From positions 3,100,001 to 3,164,000 of the forward strand of contig NZ_CP106951.1 of NCBI RefSeq assembly GCF_030419005.1: 64,000 nucleotides of DNA, in the 5' to 3' direction. A program made the translations under genes and the position numbers. Below the pieces are notes generated by a model. The model was not told where the DNA came from. It saw only the letters and a program-made list of their open reading frames with translations, and made no database searches. Each line of letters opens with the position of its first letter. Positions within the stretch are counted from its first letter, which is position 1. This DNA comes from Eleftheria terrae. Lineage in GTDB: Bacteria > Pseudomonadota > Gammaproteobacteria > Burkholderiales > Burkholderiaceae_C. Positions 63,817 to 64,000 of this stretch are shown here, piece after piece.

Positions 63817-64000
63817 TCAGCGAGCCAGGTCCAGCGTCAGCTCGTCGATGCGCTGCATCACCTCCGGCGTCAGCTTGGGCAGCAGGTCCACCGCCTTCAG
63901 GTTGTCCTGCAGCTGGCTCAGGCGGGAGGCGCCGGTGATGACGGTGCTGACATGCGGGTTGCGAGCGCACCAGGCGATGGCCAGCTGCGCCACCGTCCCG
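63817..64000 (-). CDS. Aldo/keto reductase (C-terminal part)
   Basis: The last 60 residues of a gene that enters from the right. They include [20 protein letters not shown] and [20 protein letters not shown], the C-terminal cofactor-binding part of Kv-beta-type aldo/keto reductases, and end DELTLDLAR. The active-site Tyr and Lys lie outside the window. Subfamily cannot be set. Confidence 0.88.
   Translation of the reverse strand, partial: GTVAQLAIAWCARNPHVSTVITGASRLSQLQDNLKAVDLLPKLTPEVMQRIDELTLDLAR

Overview
The window is high-GC DNA from a betaproteobacterium, most likely of the order Burkholderiales. The right third (about 40.1-64 kb) supports this: the order rsmB - DUF4390 - ntrY-type kinase - Fis-type response regulator, and core genes such as lemA/M48 peptidase, queC, proA, topB, birA, tkt-gap and a murU-like gene, all read like that group. 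The genus cannot be fixed from the sequence alone.

Bases 1-22.7 kb are the right-hand part of a tailed-phage prophage; its left end lies outside the window. From the left it has a lambda-like head module on the minus strand (S49 head protease cut by the window edge, portal, gpW-like joiner, GpA-type large terminase, small terminase). Next come four small plus-strand genes that share an upstream motif. A long minus-strand early block runs from about 18.4 to 8 kb: HTH protein, Sak4-like ATPase with a putative ssDNA-binding partner, RecB/Cas4-like nuclease, primase-helicase, RuvC-like resolvase, antirepressor and a ParB-methyltransferase fusion. Many of these genes overlap by 1-8 bases, so they are probably co-translated. 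An array of about twelve dodecamers lies just upstream of the first gene of the block. The right end carries a plus-strand cassette: small ORF, DUF2924, large serine recombinase and an HTH protein.

Bases 23-40 kb are accessory. The first part is a type VI secretion cluster on the minus strand: VgrG, the phospholipase Tle3, its adaptor Tla3, PAAR and a protein made of five zinc-ribbon repeats. Then come a LysR regulator, a SymE-type toxin, a frameshifted H-NS-like gene, a TIGR02391 protein and a GHKL-ATPase fused to a PD-(D/E)XK (Shedu/DUF4263-like) nuclease. The last pair is more AT-rich than its surroundings and abuts the 3' side of a tRNA-Phe, a common island insertion site. It is the best candidate for a little-described defence system.

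Bases 40.1-64 kb are ordinary chromosome: tRNA-Phe, the NtrYX-like two-component pair, rsmB, an M48 protease with LemA, queuosine and proline synthesis genes, an AEC transporter, topoisomerase III divergent from a bacterial SET-domain methyltransferase, birA with a SPOR-domain gene, a secreted subtilase with a C-terminal sorting tail, tkt-gap with a clear terminator, a MurU-like nucleotidyltransferase, a membrane protein and the end of an aldo/keto reductase.
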